Source: Eubacterium ruminantium (GTDB lineage: Bacteria; Bacillota; Clostridia; Lachnospirales; Lachnospiraceae). Taken from it: 64,000 nt of DNA. Below the pieces are notes generated by a model. The model saw only the letters and a program-made list of their open reading frames with translations. It was not told the DNA's origin and did not search any database. Below are positions 55,383-64,000 of this stretch, in pieces. Every line of letters begins with the position of its first letter. The first letter of the stretch is position 1. The DNA lies in assembly GCA_900108205.1 (NCBI GenBank), contig FNUU01000006.1, forward strand, positions 43,496 through 107,495, given 5' to 3'. Position numbers and translations under genes: made by a program.

Positions 55383-55411
55383 TTGACACTGTGAAAAACT
55401 GTATATATAAT
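55383..55411 (+). promoter_or_regulatory. Promoter of the str operon
   Basis: TTGACA, 17 bp and TATAAT, a consensus sigma-A promoter. Confidence 0.95.
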
Positions 55412-55413
55412 GG

Positions 55414-55450
55414 TAAGGCATGCGTGAATTGCATGCCTTATATTTTTATT
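55414..55450 (+). terminator. Hairpin with T-rich tail at the rpsL transcript start
   Basis: TAAGGCATGC-GTGAATT-GCATGCCTTA (10 bp) followed by TATTTTTATTATTTT. It lies directly at the predicted start site, 35 bases before the rpsL ribosome site. It may attenuate the operon or cap the mRNA 5' end. Confidence 0.6.
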
Positions 55451-55475
55451 ATTTTAAAGAATTGGAGGTGAAAAC

Positions 55476-55895
55476 ATGCCAACATTTAACCAGTTAGTCA
55501 GAAAAGGAAGACAGACAGCTGTAAAGAAGTCTACTGCACCAGCTCTCCTTAGAAGTTACAACTCTCTTAAGAAGAAGCCTATCAGTACAGATTCTCCACA
55601 GAAGAGAGGAGTTTGTACAGCAGTTAAGACAGCTACACCTAAGAAGCCTAACTCAGCTCTTCGTAAGATCGCGAGAGTACGTCTTTCAAACGGAATCGAA
55701 GTAACAAGCTACATCCCAGGTGAAGGTCACAACCTTCAGGAGCACAGCGTTGTTCTTATCCGTGGAGGAAGAGTAAAGGACCTTCCTGGTACAAGATATC
55801 ACATTATCCGTGGTACTCTTGATACAGCAGGTGTTGCTAAGAGACGTCAGGCACGTTCAAAGTATGGTGCTAAGCGTCCTAAGGATGCTAAGTAA
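55476..55895 (+). CDS. rpsL: 30S ribosomal protein S12
   Basis: Decoding-centre protein, 139 residues. It has the typical segments [31 protein letters not shown] and [20 protein letters not shown], then [15 protein letters not shown]. The lysines and neighbours that change in streptomycin resistance (TPKKPNSA and GGRVKDLPG) look wild type. TTGGAGGTG precedes the ATG. It is the first gene of the str operon. Confidence 0.98.
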   Translation: MPTFNQLVRKGRQTAVKKSTAPALLRSYNSLKKKPISTDSPQKRGVCTAVKTATPKKPNSALRKIARVRLSNGIEVTSYIPGEGHNLQEHSVVLIRGGRVKDLPGTRYHIIRGTLDTAGVAKRRQARSKYGAKRPKDAK

Positions 55896-56085
55896 TCCAT
55901 ATAAACAGTTTTTTCTGTTAAGTGCTGGTTAGGCATGATTTTCATTCTTTGCCGATATACAGCACGAACACGTTCAAATAGTCATCTGACAAAGGATATA
56001 TCGGCTGACTTATAAGGTACATGCTCAGACTGATTTTGGATGAAATATGAATGTGAGTACCTAAGAATTAATAATTATTAAGGAG
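55896..56085 (+). promoter_or_regulatory. Structured rpsL-rpsG intercistronic region
   Basis: The 199-base gap contains long-range complementary pairs: CCGATATA..TATATCGG (about 55953-56003) and GGTAC..GTACC (about 56018-56061). In the str operon of other bacteria the S7 repressor binds between rpsL and rpsG. The equivalent role here is inferred from position only. Confidence 0.4.
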
Positions 56086-56094
56086 GGAAGAACC

Positions 56095-56565
56095 GTGCCA
56101 CGTAAGGGACATATCGTAAAAAGAGACGTTTTAGCAGATCCTATTTACAATAATAAGGTAGTTACACGTCTTATCAACAACATTATGTTAGATGGTAAGA
56201 AGGGTGTAGCTCAGAAGATTGTTTACGGCGCATTTGACCGTATTCAGGAACAGACAGGCAAGGATCCTGTTGAGGTATTTGAAGCAGCTATGAATAACGT
56301 AATGCCACTTCTCGAAGTTAAGGCAAGACGTATCGGTGGTGCTACATATCAGGTACCTATTGATGTAAGACCTGACAGAAGACAGGCTCTCGGACTTCGC
56401 TGGATCACAGCATTCTCACGTCAGAGAACAGAGAAGACCATGGAAGAGAGACTTGCTCAGGAACTTATAGATGCATCTAACAACACAGGCGCATCAGTTA
56501 AGAGAAAAGAAGAAATGCACAGAATGGCAGAGGCAAACAAGGCATTTGCTCATTACAGATTCTAA
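56095..56565 (+). CDS. rpsG: 30S ribosomal protein S7
   Basis: Small-subunit head assembly protein, 156 residues. The N-terminus [19 protein letters not shown] and the segments [19 protein letters not shown] and [16 protein letters not shown] are typical. It starts with GTG at 56095, with AAGGAGG 9 bases before; no in-frame ATG gives the full conserved start. It is co-transcribed with rpsL and fusA. Confidence 0.97.
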   Translation: MPRKGHIVKRDVLADPIYNNKVVTRLINNIMLDGKKGVAQKIVYGAFDRIQEQTGKDPVEVFEAAMNNVMPLLEVKARRIGGATYQVPIDVRPDRRQALGLRWITAFSRQRTEKTMEERLAQELIDASNNTGASVKRKEEMHRMAEANKAFAHYRF

Positions 56566-56607
56566 TCTGCATTTACATTTCAGAATTAATAAAAGGAGGA
56601 AAAAGCC

Positions 56608-58749
56608 TTGGCTGGAAGAGAATATCCACTCGAGAGAACTCGTAACATCGGTATCATGGCTCACATCGATGCTGGTAAGACAACTCTTACAGAAAGAATT
56701 CTTTACTATACCGGTGTAAATCATAAAATCGGTGAGACCTACGAAGGTACTGCTACCATGGATTGGATGGAACAGGAGCAGGAAAGAGGTATCACAATTA
56801 CTTCAGCTGCTACAACCTGCCATTGGACACTTCAGGAGCAGGCAAAGCCGAAGGCTGGCGCTCTTGAGCATCGTATAAATATCATTGATACTCCGGGTCA
56901 CGTTGACTTCACAGTAGAAGTTGAGCGTTCACTCCGTGTACTTGATGGTGCTATCGGCGTTTTCGACGCAAAGGGTGGTGTTGAGCCACAGTCTGAAAAC
57001 GTATGGCGTCAGGCTGATACATATCACGTACCAAGAATGGCATTCGTTAACAAAATGGATATCCTTGGTGCAAACTTCTTCAATACTGTTGAAGAGATCA
57101 AGACAAGACTTGGCAAGAAGCCGGTCGTTATCAATCTTCCAATCGGAAAAGAGGATTATTTCGAAGGAATCATCGACCTTTTTGAGATGAAGGAATACCT
57201 TTACAATGATCATGAAGGTAAGAATATCTCTATCGTAGATATCCGTGATGATCTTAAGGATATGGCTGAGGAGTGGCATGAGAAGCTCGTTGAGTCATGC
57301 TGCGAATTAGATGATGAACTTATGATGGCTTACCTTGAAGGTGAAGTACCATCAGTTGATGAACTTAAGGCAGCTCTCCGTAAGGGAACATGTGCTGCTA
57401 TCGATACTCCGGAAGGAGAGAAGTCAAGAGTAGTTCCTGTTTGCTGTGGTTCTGCACACCAGAACAAGGGTATCCAGAAGCTTATTGACGCAGTTATCGA
57501 GTTCATGCCATCGCCAATCGACATTCCTGATATCAAGGGTGTTGATCTTGACGGAAATGAAGTTACAAAGAAGTCTTCAGACAGTGAGTCATTTGCAGCT
57601 CTTGCATTCAAGATCGTTGCTGACCCATTTGTTGGTAAGCTTGCATTCATCAGAGTTTACTCTGGTACATTAAATAAGGGTTCTTATGTACTTAACGCTA
57701 CTAAGGACAACAAGGAACGTGTAGGACGTATCGTACAGATGCATGCAAATGATCGTACAGATATCGATACTGTTTACTCAGGAGATATCGCTGCAGTAGT
57801 AGGTCTTAAGAATACTACAACAGGTGATACAATCTGTGATGAGCAGCATCCTGTTATCCTTGAGTCAATGGTATTCCCAGAGCCAGTTATCGAGCTCGCT
57901 ATCGAGCCAAAGACTAAGGACGGTCAGGATAAGCTTGCTACAGCTCTTCAGAAGCTTGCAGAAGAAGATCCTACATTCAGAACACATACAGATCATGAAA
58001 CAGGTCAGACTATCATCGCTGGTATGGGTGAGCTTCACCTTGAGATCATCGTTGACAGACTTCTCCGTGAGTTCAAGGTTGAGGCTAACGTAGGTGCACC
58101 TCAGGTTGCTTACAAGGAGACATTTACAAAGCCTGTTGATGTTGATTCTAAGTATGCTAAGCAGTCAGGTGGTCGTGGTCAGTACGGTCACTGTAAGGTT
58201 AAATTTGAGCCTATGGATCCAAATGGTGAAGAGACATTCAAGTTCGAGTCATCAGTAGTTGGTGGTAACATTCCTAAGGAATATATCCCTGCTATCGGTG
58301 AAGGTATCGAGGAAGCTGCTCAGGCAGGTATTCTTGCAGGATTCCCTGTACTTGGTGTATACGCTAACGTATATGATGGATCTTACCATGAAGTAGACTC
58401 ATCAGAAATGGCATTCCACATTGCCGGATCTATGGCTTTCAAGGAAGCTATGCAGAAGGGTAACCCTGTACTTCTTGAGCCTGTTATGAAGGTAGAAGTA
58501 ACAATGCCAGCTGATTACATGGGTGATGTTATCGGTGACCTTAACGCACGTCGTGGACAGATCGAAGGAATGGAAGATGTTGGTAACGGTAAGCTTGTAA
58601 AGGCTTATGTTCCACTTGCAGAAATGTTCGGATATTCTACAGATCTTCGTTCAAAGACACAGGGTCGTGGTAACTACTCTATGTTCTTCGAGAAGTATGA
58701 GCCGGCTCCAAAGTCAGTTATGGAGAAGGTACTCAGCTCAAAGAAGTAA
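56608..58749 (+). CDS. fusA: Translation elongation factor G
   Basis: GTPase that drives translocation of the ribosome, 713 residues. GTP-binding motifs are [15 protein letters not shown], the [11 protein letters not shown] switch, DTPGHVDFT and NKMD. The C-terminal domains have [15 protein letters not shown] and [16 protein letters not shown]. The start codon is TTG at 56608, with AAAGGAGGA eight bases before. The next in-frame ATG lies inside the G domain, so TTG is the true start. It is 42 bases downstream of rpsG. Confidence 0.97.
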   Translation: MAGREYPLERTRNIGIMAHIDAGKTTLTERILYYTGVNHKIGETYEGTATMDWMEQEQERGITITSAATTCHWTLQEQAKPKAGALEHRINIIDTPGHVDFTVEVERSLRVLDGAIGVFDAKGGVEPQSENVWRQADTYHVPRMAFVNKMDILGANFFNTVEEIKTRLGKKPVVINLPIGKEDYFEGIIDLFEMKEYLYNDHEGKNISIVDIRDDLKDMAEEWHEKLVESCCELDDELMMAYLEGEVPSVDELKAALRKGTCAAIDTPEGEKSRVVPVCCGSAHQNKGIQKLIDAVIEFMPSPIDIPDIKGVDLDGNEVTKKSSDSESFAALAFKIVADPFVGKLAFIRVYSGTLNKGSYVLNATKDNKERVGRIVQMHANDRTDIDTVYSGDIAAVVGLKNTTTGDTICDEQHPVILESMVFPEPVIELAIEPKTKDGQDKLATALQKLAEEDPTFRTHTDHETGQTIIAGMGELHLEIIVDRLLREFKVEANVGAPQVAYKETFTKPVDVDSKYAKQSGGRGQYGHCKVKFEPMDPNGEETFKFESSVVGGNIPKEYIPAIGEGIEEAAQAGILAGFPVLGVYANVYDGSYHEVDSSEMAFHIAGSMAFKEAMQKGNPVLLEPVMKVEVTMPADYMGDVIGDLNARRGQIEGMEDVGNGKLVKAYVPLAEMFGYSTDLRSKTQGRGNYSMFFEKYEPAPKSVMEKVLSSKK

Positions 58750-58785
58750 TTATACGAGAAATATAATAAACATTTATAAAAAATC

Positions 58786-58814
58786 TTGAAATGTAAAGAG
58801 ATTTCTAATATAAT
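58786..58814 (+). promoter_or_regulatory. Internal promoter of tuf
   Basis: TTGAAA, 17 bp and TATAAT in the fusA-tuf gap, giving tuf a separate transcript of about 50-nt leader. Confidence 0.8.
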
Positions 58815-58871
58815 ATGTTTCAGACTGTAATGAATGCCCAAAGGGGGCAGAATTAAGGAGGATTAAAAGAA

Positions 58872-60059
58872 ATGGCAAAAGCAAAATTCGAAAGAACAAA
58901 GCCACATTGTAACATTGGTACAATCGGACACGTTGACCATGGTAAAACAACTCTTACAGCTGCAATCACAAAGGTACTTTCTGAGAGAGTAGCAGGAAAC
59001 GCAGCAGTTGATTTCGCAAACATTGATAAGGCTCCAGAAGAGAGAGAAAGAGGTATCACAATCTCTACAGCTCACGTTGAGTACGAGACAGACAACAGAC
59101 ACTATGCACACGTTGACTGCCCAGGCCACGCTGACTATGTAAAGAACATGATCACTGGTGCTGCTCAGATGGACGGCGCTATCCTCGTTGTAGCTGCAAC
59201 AGACGGTGTTATGGCTCAGACAAAGGAGCACATCCTTCTTGCACGTCAGGTTAACGTTCCATATATCATTGTTTTCCTTAACAAGTGTGATATGGTTGAC
59301 GATCCAGAGCTTATCGAGCTCGTTGAGATGGAAGTAACAGAAGTTCTTGAAGAGTACGGATTTGAAGGCTGCCCAATCGTTAAGGGTTCAGCTCTTAAGG
59401 CTCTTGAGGATCCAAACGGTGAGTGGGGAGACAAGATCATGGAGCTTATGGCTACAGTTGATGAGTATATCCCAACTCCAGAGCGTGATACAGATAAGCC
59501 ATTCCTTATGCCAGTAGAGGACGTATTCACAATCACAGGTCGTGGTACAGTTGCTACAGGTAGAGTAGAGAGAGGTACACTTCACCTTAACGAGGAACTT
59601 GAAATCCTTGGTATCAAGGAAGCTGTTCAGAAGACAGTTGTTACTGGTATCGAGATGTTCAGAAAGATGCTTGATGAGGCACGTGCTGGTGATAACATCG
59701 GTGCTCTTCTTCGTGGTATCAACAGAGACCAGGTTGAAAAGGGACAGGTTCTTGCTAAGCCAGGTACAGTAACATGCCATAAGAAGTTCACAGCTCAGGT
59801 TTACGTTCTTACAAAGGATGAAGGTGGACGTCATACACCATTCTTCAACAACTATCGTCCACAGTTCTACTTCAGAACAACAGACGTTACTGGTGTTTGT
59901 AACCTTCCTGCAGGTACAGAAATGTGCATGCCTGGTGATAACGTAGAGATGACAATCGAACTCATCCATCCAGTAGCTATGGAGCAGGGACTTAGATTCG
60001 CTATCCGTGAGGGTGGTAGAACAGTTGGTTCTGGTTCAGTAGTTTCAATCATCGAGTAA
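58872..60059 (+). CDS. tuf: Translation elongation factor Tu
   Basis: Delivers aminoacyl-tRNA to the ribosome, 395 residues. Motifs seen are [18 protein letters not shown] (switch I), [19 protein letters not shown] and, in domain [18 protein letters not shown] and the C-terminal [21 protein letters not shown] precedes the ATG. Codon use is strongly biased, as expected for a highly expressed gene. It is the last gene of the str operon and also has its own promoter. Confidence 0.98.
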   Translation: MAKAKFERTKPHCNIGTIGHVDHGKTTLTAAITKVLSERVAGNAAVDFANIDKAPEERERGITISTAHVEYETDNRHYAHVDCPGHADYVKNMITGAAQMDGAILVVAATDGVMAQTKEHILLARQVNVPYIIVFLNKCDMVDDPELIELVEMEVTEVLEEYGFEGCPIVKGSALKALEDPNGEWGDKIMELMATVDEYIPTPERDTDKPFLMPVEDVFTITGRGTVATGRVERGTLHLNEELEILGIKEAVQKTVVTGIEMFRKMLDEARAGDNIGALLRGINRDQVEKGQVLAKPGTVTCHKKFTAQVYVLTKDEGGRHTPFFNNYRPQFYFRTTDVTGVCNLPAGTEMCMPGDNVEMTIELIHPVAMEQGLRFAIREGGRTVGSGSVVSIIE

Positions 60060-60088
60060 TTATAAATTATATAATTAATTGATATTTC

Positions 60089-60125
60089 AAAGCCTTCTGC
60101 GGTTTACCGCAGGAGGCTTTTTGCG
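60089..60125 (+). terminator. Terminator after tuf
   Basis: AAAGCCTTCTGCGG-TTTA-CCGCAGGAGGCTTT (one G-U) with T-rich end. Confidence 0.95.
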
Positions 60126-60144
60126 TACTGAGCGAGTCATGCAC

Positions 60145-60282
60145 ACCACAAAAGTTCGTCATGCACTTGCGAAGCAAGTGCTGTGAGATAATCCGGGAGA
60201 CACGCATGCTTGCATGCAATGGCTCACGAGTTATCTCACAACATATGTGTCGAAGACACATGTATATGACGAGCTTTGTGGT
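60145..60282 (+). other. Predicted four-way junction (cloverleaf-like) element
   Basis: Outer stem 60145-60162 with 60266-60282 (17 pairs, one bulged A). Arm 1 is GCACTTGC-GAA-GCAAGTGC (163-181). Arm 2 is TGTGAGATAA/TTATCTCACA (182-191 with 231-240, perfect) with an inner GCATGC-TT-GCATGC. Arm 3 is 241-251 with 255-265 around a GAA loop. The helices abut with no unpaired base between them. No coding capacity is supported. Confidence 0.75.
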
Positions 60283-60673
60283 AAAGTATATGAATGTACA
60301 TTTTATATCAAATATTTATGGAATTACGCCGGTATTTTTGGTATTATTTATATATGTGTCGGAAGGCAGTTTGACTTTTGTCATACGGTTATTCAGATAT
60401 GATTTTTATGGATATTCTGCTTTTGGTAAGCAGACAATTATGTAGAGGGGAGGTTAATTGTTTTTTTGAAATAACAAGAAGGTTTAATTTCTATATGTAG
60501 TAAATAAGCTGTGCAATAAGTAAGCTGTGAAATAAAAGTTCCATGCAATTAAGCGTGCTATGTAATAAGCATGCTACGCAATAAAGTATGCGTACATAAA
60601 TATGGTACGAGATATGTATGATATAAAATATACATACTACATATAGAAAATGTATTGCAGTTAAGGAGGATTT
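60283..60673 (+). other. Non-coding gap before the repetitive surface protein
   Basis: An AT-rich stretch with irregular repeats of the type GTGCAATAAGTAAGC / ATGTAATAAGCATGC (60500-60600) and a partial inverted repeat ATGTATGATAT..ATATACATAC near 60613. No gene or confident promoter was recognised. Confidence 0.4.
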
Positions 60674-62494
60674 ATGAGTAAAAAAGGATATGGAAAAAGA
60701 GTGGTCAGTGGAATCCTGTGCTTTTCTCTCATGACTGGCCTTATGCCGGGAGGGCTCAGGAGTAAGGTATACGCTGAAACAGAGATGCCGGGTCAAGGGC
60801 AAGTTCAGGAGATAGAGGTTACAGGTCAGGCGTCAGCACTTACAGTATTTGATGGGACTGATACGAATGATTGTGTTCCTATGGATGGCTACAATGCAAA
60901 TATTTATGAAAAATCACAATATGTTATTCCGGCTGATAAGCTGGTAGCAATGGATGGAAAGTATATAGAATCCATAACATATTATCTTAGTCAGGTTGCA
61001 GAGACTCAATGGAACGCCGAATTTAAGGTTTATCTCAAGGAAGTCGACTATACAACTATGAGTTCATGTGATGATCTGGAAGGCGCTACGTTGGTATATT
61101 CAGGTGGACTGGATGGAACACAGAGTGAATTAAGCATAGAATTGCAGGATAATTTTGAGTATCATGGTGGAAATCTTCTGGTTGCCATATATACAACCAC
61201 ACCAGGAGATTTTTATACTGCGTGTTTTTATGGTACAAATACTGAAGAAGTTACAGCTATAAGCGGGATTAATGATGAATCAATGGATTATATAACCGAT
61301 TTTGCTGAGTTCAGGTTCATTCCTAAAGCTACATTTGCTTATTCTGATGAGCCTTCGATTATTCACGAATTCACGTATACAGCAGAGGGAGATACCGTTA
61401 CGGCTGTGTGTTCTGGAGATGATTGTGTTTTTAAGGACGGAACAACACTTCAGATACTCGCTCCTGAACAGGCCTACTATAATGGTAAACCTTGGGCTGT
61501 GACTTTCAGTGATTATAACAGGATTGCTTTTACGGTGGTAGGAGATGTTGAGTACTATCAGGGCGAAACAAAGCTTGAAAGTGCTCCGGTAGAAATTGGT
61601 TCATATACAGCTAAGGTAACAGTTGGCGAGGGCGAAAAGGCTGCAACAGCTGCCGTTGATTTTGAAATAGTAGGTGGACATAATTTCTCATACGAAGCAG
61701 ACGGAAATGTCATCACAGCAACCTGCGATGAGGAAGAGTGTGACATAACAGAGGGCCTAACACTTACAGTCAATGCTCCTGAAGATCTTGGTTATGATGG
61801 TGAAGCAAAGGAAGCGACCCTCAGTGATTATAGTGAAATTGCATTCCCTGTAGTAGGAGAGATTGAGTACTATCAGGATGATATAAAGCTTGAAAGTGCT
61901 CCGAAAAACATTGGTGCATACACAGCTATGGTAACAGTAGGCGAGGGAGAGAAGGCTGTGACAGCTGCTATTGATTTTGAAATAGCACATGAGCATGATT
62001 TCTCATATGAAGTAGACGGAAATGTCATCACAGCAACCTGCGATAAGGAAGAGTGTGACATTACAGAAGAACTTACACTTACATTAAATGCTCCTGAAGG
62101 GGTATTTTTTGATGGGGATGCATGGGAAGCAACTCTTAGCGATTACAATGAAGAAGCTTTCCCTACGGTAGGCGTGATTGAATACTATCAGGGTGAAACA
62201 AAGCTTGAAAGCGCACCTGTTAATGAAGGTTCTTACACAGCAAAGGTAACAGTTGGCGAAGGCGAAAAGGCTGTAACGGCAAGTGTTTCCTTTGAAATAA
62301 CTAAGAATAAAAAGATAACTGTATATGATGGAATAAATGGTGATGATTATGTCCCGGTATATGGTTTTTATGCTGATGCATACTGTAAAGTTCAGTATAT
62401 TATTCCTGCTGATAAGCTTGCTGCAATTTCAGGAAGCGATATAGAAGCTATAAGATATTATTTGAGAAGTCCGGCTTCAGCAAAAAAAAAATGA
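60674..62494 (+). CDS. Repetitive surface protein, 5' part ending at an A10 frameshift
   Basis: An exported protein, 606 residues in this frame. It has a signal peptide (about 1-34, ending KVYAETE) and a beta-sandwich domain (about 50-225) like the cleaved-adhesin type. That domain reads DCVPMDGYNANIYEKSQYVI, GGNLLVAIYTTTPGDFY, FIPKATFAY. Three ~105-residue repeats follow, each with a Cys pair (VTAVC..DCVF / ITATC..CDIT), a YDG-type segment and EYYQGETKLESAP..YTAKVTVGEGEKA. A second adhesin-like domain begins at about 550 and is cut by TGA right after ten A (62482-62491). Homologous coding continues in the +1 frame to the window end. AAGGAGG precedes the ATG. Either a disrupted gene, a phase-variable gene or one expressed by slippage. 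Confidence 0.8.
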   Translation: MSKKGYGKRVVSGILCFSLMTGLMPGGLRSKVYAETEMPGQGQVQEIEVTGQASALTVFDGTDTNDCVPMDGYNANIYEKSQYVIPADKLVAMDGKYIESITYYLSQVAETQWNAEFKVYLKEVDYTTMSSCDDLEGATLVYSGGLDGTQSELSIELQDNFEYHGGNLLVAIYTTTPGDFYTACFYGTNTEEVTAISGINDESMDYITDFAEFRFIPKATFAYSDEPSIIHEFTYTAEGDTVTAVCSGDDCVFKDGTTLQILAPEQAYYNGKPWAVTFSDYNRIAFTVVGDVEYYQGETKLESAPVEIGSYTAKVTVGEGEKAATAAVDFEIVGGHNFSYEADGNVITATCDEEECDITEGLTLTVNAPEDLGYDGEAKEATLSDYSEIAFPVVGEIEYYQDDIKLESAPKNIGAYTAMVTVGEGEKAVTAAIDFEIAHEHDFSYEVDGNVITATCDKEECDITEELTLTLNAPEGVFFDGDAWEATLSDYNEEAFPTVGVIEYYQGETKLESAPVNEGSYTAKVTVGEGEKAVTASVSFEITKNKKITVYDGINGDDYVPVYGFYADAYCKVQYIIPADKLAAISGSDIEAIRYYLRSPASAKKK

Positions 62495-64000
62495 AAGCGG
62501 TTATGATGATCTGAGTGGTGCAACACTAGTATATACAGGTGAGTTGGACGGTACACAGAGTCAAATGAATATTAAACTGCAGGAAGCATATGAATATAAT
62601 GGCGGAAATCTTCTTGTGGCGATATATAGAACAGTTAAGGAATCCTATAAGAGCGCAACATTCCTTGGGTCCTCTACCAATTATAATTCGGCTGTACAGG
62701 GTTATTCATACGATGATGTAGAGTCGGTTAGTAAAGAATACAGGCAGTTTATTCCAAAGACAACCTTTGGTTATTCAAGTCATAATTTTACATATACTGT
62801 GAATGGAAATACCATAACAGCAGCCTGTGATGAGACACGCTGTGATATCAAAGACGGACTTACAGTTACAGTTGGTGCTCCTGAAAATCCATATTATAAC
62901 GGTGAACCATGGGAGGTATCTCTTGGTGAGTATAATGCAAGAGCTTTCAGAGGTATAAGTGTTGAGTACTATCAGGGAGAAACAAAGCTTGAAAGTGCAC
63001 CTGTTGATGAAGGTACTTATACAGTGAAGGTATCAGTAGGCAAGGGAGAAAATGCAGTATCAGTAGAAACTTCATTTGAAATTGTTCATCAGCATGCCTT
63101 TACATATACTCTTAATGGGGCAACTATAACAGCATCATGCCCGGGACAGTGTGACATAACAGAGGGACTTACACTTACAATCAGTAAGCCTGAAGATTTG
63201 GTTTACGATGGCGAAGTAAAGGAAGCAACACTCAGCGATTATAATGAAACAGCATTCTCTTCAGTAGGTGAGATCGAGTACTATCAGGGAGAAACAAAGC
63301 TTGAAAGTGCGCCTGTAAACATTGGTGCTTACACTGCTAAGGTAACAGTAGGTGAAGGTGAAGATGCTTTAACAGCTGCTGTTGATTTTGAAATAGTACA
63401 TGAGCATGATTTATCATATCAAGTTGACAAAAATGTCATCACTGCAACCTGCGAAGGTTTAGGGTGTGACATAACAGAAGGACTTACACTTACAATCAGT
63501 GAGCCTGAAGATTTGGCTTACGATGGTGAAGCAAAAGAAGCAACACTCAGCGATTATAGTGAAGAAGCATTCCCTGTAGTAAGTGATATCGAGTACTACC
63601 AGGGAGAAACAAAGCTTGAAAGCGCACCTGTTAATGAAGGGACTTATACAGCAAAGATAACAGTAGGTGAGGGCGAAATGGCAGTAACAGCTTCTGTTGA
63701 TTTTGTGATAGTACATGAACATAACTTCTCATATACTGTTGATGGAGATACCATAACAGCATCATGTCCGGGACAGTGTGACATCACAGAGGGGCTTACA
63801 CTTACGATTTTTGCTCCTGAAGGAGTATTTTATGATGAATCTGCATGGGAAGCAACTCTCAGCGATTACAATGAAGAAGCTTTCCCTACGGTAGGCGTGA
63901 TTGAGTACTATCAGGGTGAAACAAAGCTTGAAAGCGCACCTGTTAATGAAGGTTCTTACACAGCAAAGGTAACAGTTGGCGAAGGCGAAAAGGCTGTAAC
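61370..64000 (+). repeat. Coding repeats of 312-316 bp, seven copies plus one interruption
   Basis: EYYQGE(T/D) cores recur near 61552, 61868 and 62183. A second adhesin-like domain intervenes at 62320-62785, then cores recur near 62966, 63278, 63592 and 63907. The third and seventh copies are almost identical over the last ~160 bp. Confidence 0.9.
62490..64000 (+). CDS. Continuation of the repetitive surface protein in the +1 frame, partial
   Basis: An open frame of 503 codons with no stop, running off the window. It starts inside the A10 tract (NESGYDDLSGATLVYTGELD) and completes the second adhesin-like domain (GGNLLVAIYRTVKESY, FIPKTTFGY). Four further ~105-residue repeats follow, with EYYQGETKLESAP cores at about 62966, 63278, 63592 and 63907. 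There is no start codon or ribosome site at its beginning, so it is the 3' part of the gene at 60674. Removing one A would join the two frames. The C-terminal anchor is outside the window. Confidence 0.75.

Noticed and set aside
60161..60445. Frame covering the four-way junction
   Set aside because: Composition is dictated by the inverted repeats, and no ribosome site precedes it.

Overview
The window is a chromosomal segment of an anaerobic, low-to-moderate GC Firmicute, most probably a Lachnospiraceae member (rumen or gut type). Grounds are strong AAGGAGG ribosome binding sites, TTGACA/TATAAT promoters, an L10-leader RNA, indolepyruvate:ferredoxin oxidoreductase, a group-B-like [FeFe] hydrogenase, and surface proteins ending in a TGD-type sortase-like tail. 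The genus cannot be fixed from the sequence alone. Almost every gene is on the + strand. The two exceptions are a YdcF-like membrane protein and a GH13 glycosidase. No tRNA, rRNA, CRISPR array, insertion sequence or prophage was seen.

Layout. 0-2.4 kb: the 3' part of an FtsX-like ABC permease. 2.5-6.5 kb: arginine biosynthesis genes argC, argJ and argB behind a likely ArgR operator. 6.8-10.2 kb: ComEA-like lipoprotein, orphan response regulator, and a fusion of a degenerate alpha/beta hydrolase with an LCMT-like methyltransferase. 10.7-15.7 kb: iorA-iorB, a Nif11-leader peptide gene and an acyl-CoA synthetase. 15.7-25.5 kb: YdcF-like protein, a leader RNA followed by a NatA/NatB-CPBP exporter, a GH25 muramidase, a MurT-GatD-like fusion and a GH13 enzyme. 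26-28.7 kb: Asp-rich surface protein, then L10 leader-rplJ-rplL. 29-46 kb: serpin lipoprotein, a substrate-binding lipoprotein, TetR/DUF998 pair, tandem-repeat surface protein, SsuC/SsuB-like transporter, hydrogenase, and a three-gene VWA envelope operon. 46-60 kb: rpoB-rpoC, an ATP-grasp gene, and the str operon (rpsL, rpsG, fusA, tuf). 60.7 kb to the end: a large repetitive surface protein, frameshifted at an A10 tract.

How it fits together. The housekeeping cluster usually arranged rplKAJL-rpoBC-rpsL-rpsG-fusA-tuf is split here. rplJL lies 17.5 kb before rpoBC, and an ATP-grasp gene sits between rpoC and rpsL. The inserted and flanking genes are mostly envelope and surface functions: cell-wall enzymes, sortase-type proteins, a VWA operon, a serpin and lipoproteins.

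The gaps hold at least two families of non-coding hairpin repeats. R1 has a 117-bp unit and is present as tandem arrays in inverted orientation flanking a 5-kb block. R2 is a roughly 50-bp hairpin module that follows terminators. A predicted fully stacked four-way junction lies after tuf. The most promising candidates for something undescribed are these structured repeats, the VWA operon, the Nif11-leader protein, the dead-esterase/methyltransferase fusion and the unidentified leader RNA upstream of the NatAB-type exporter.
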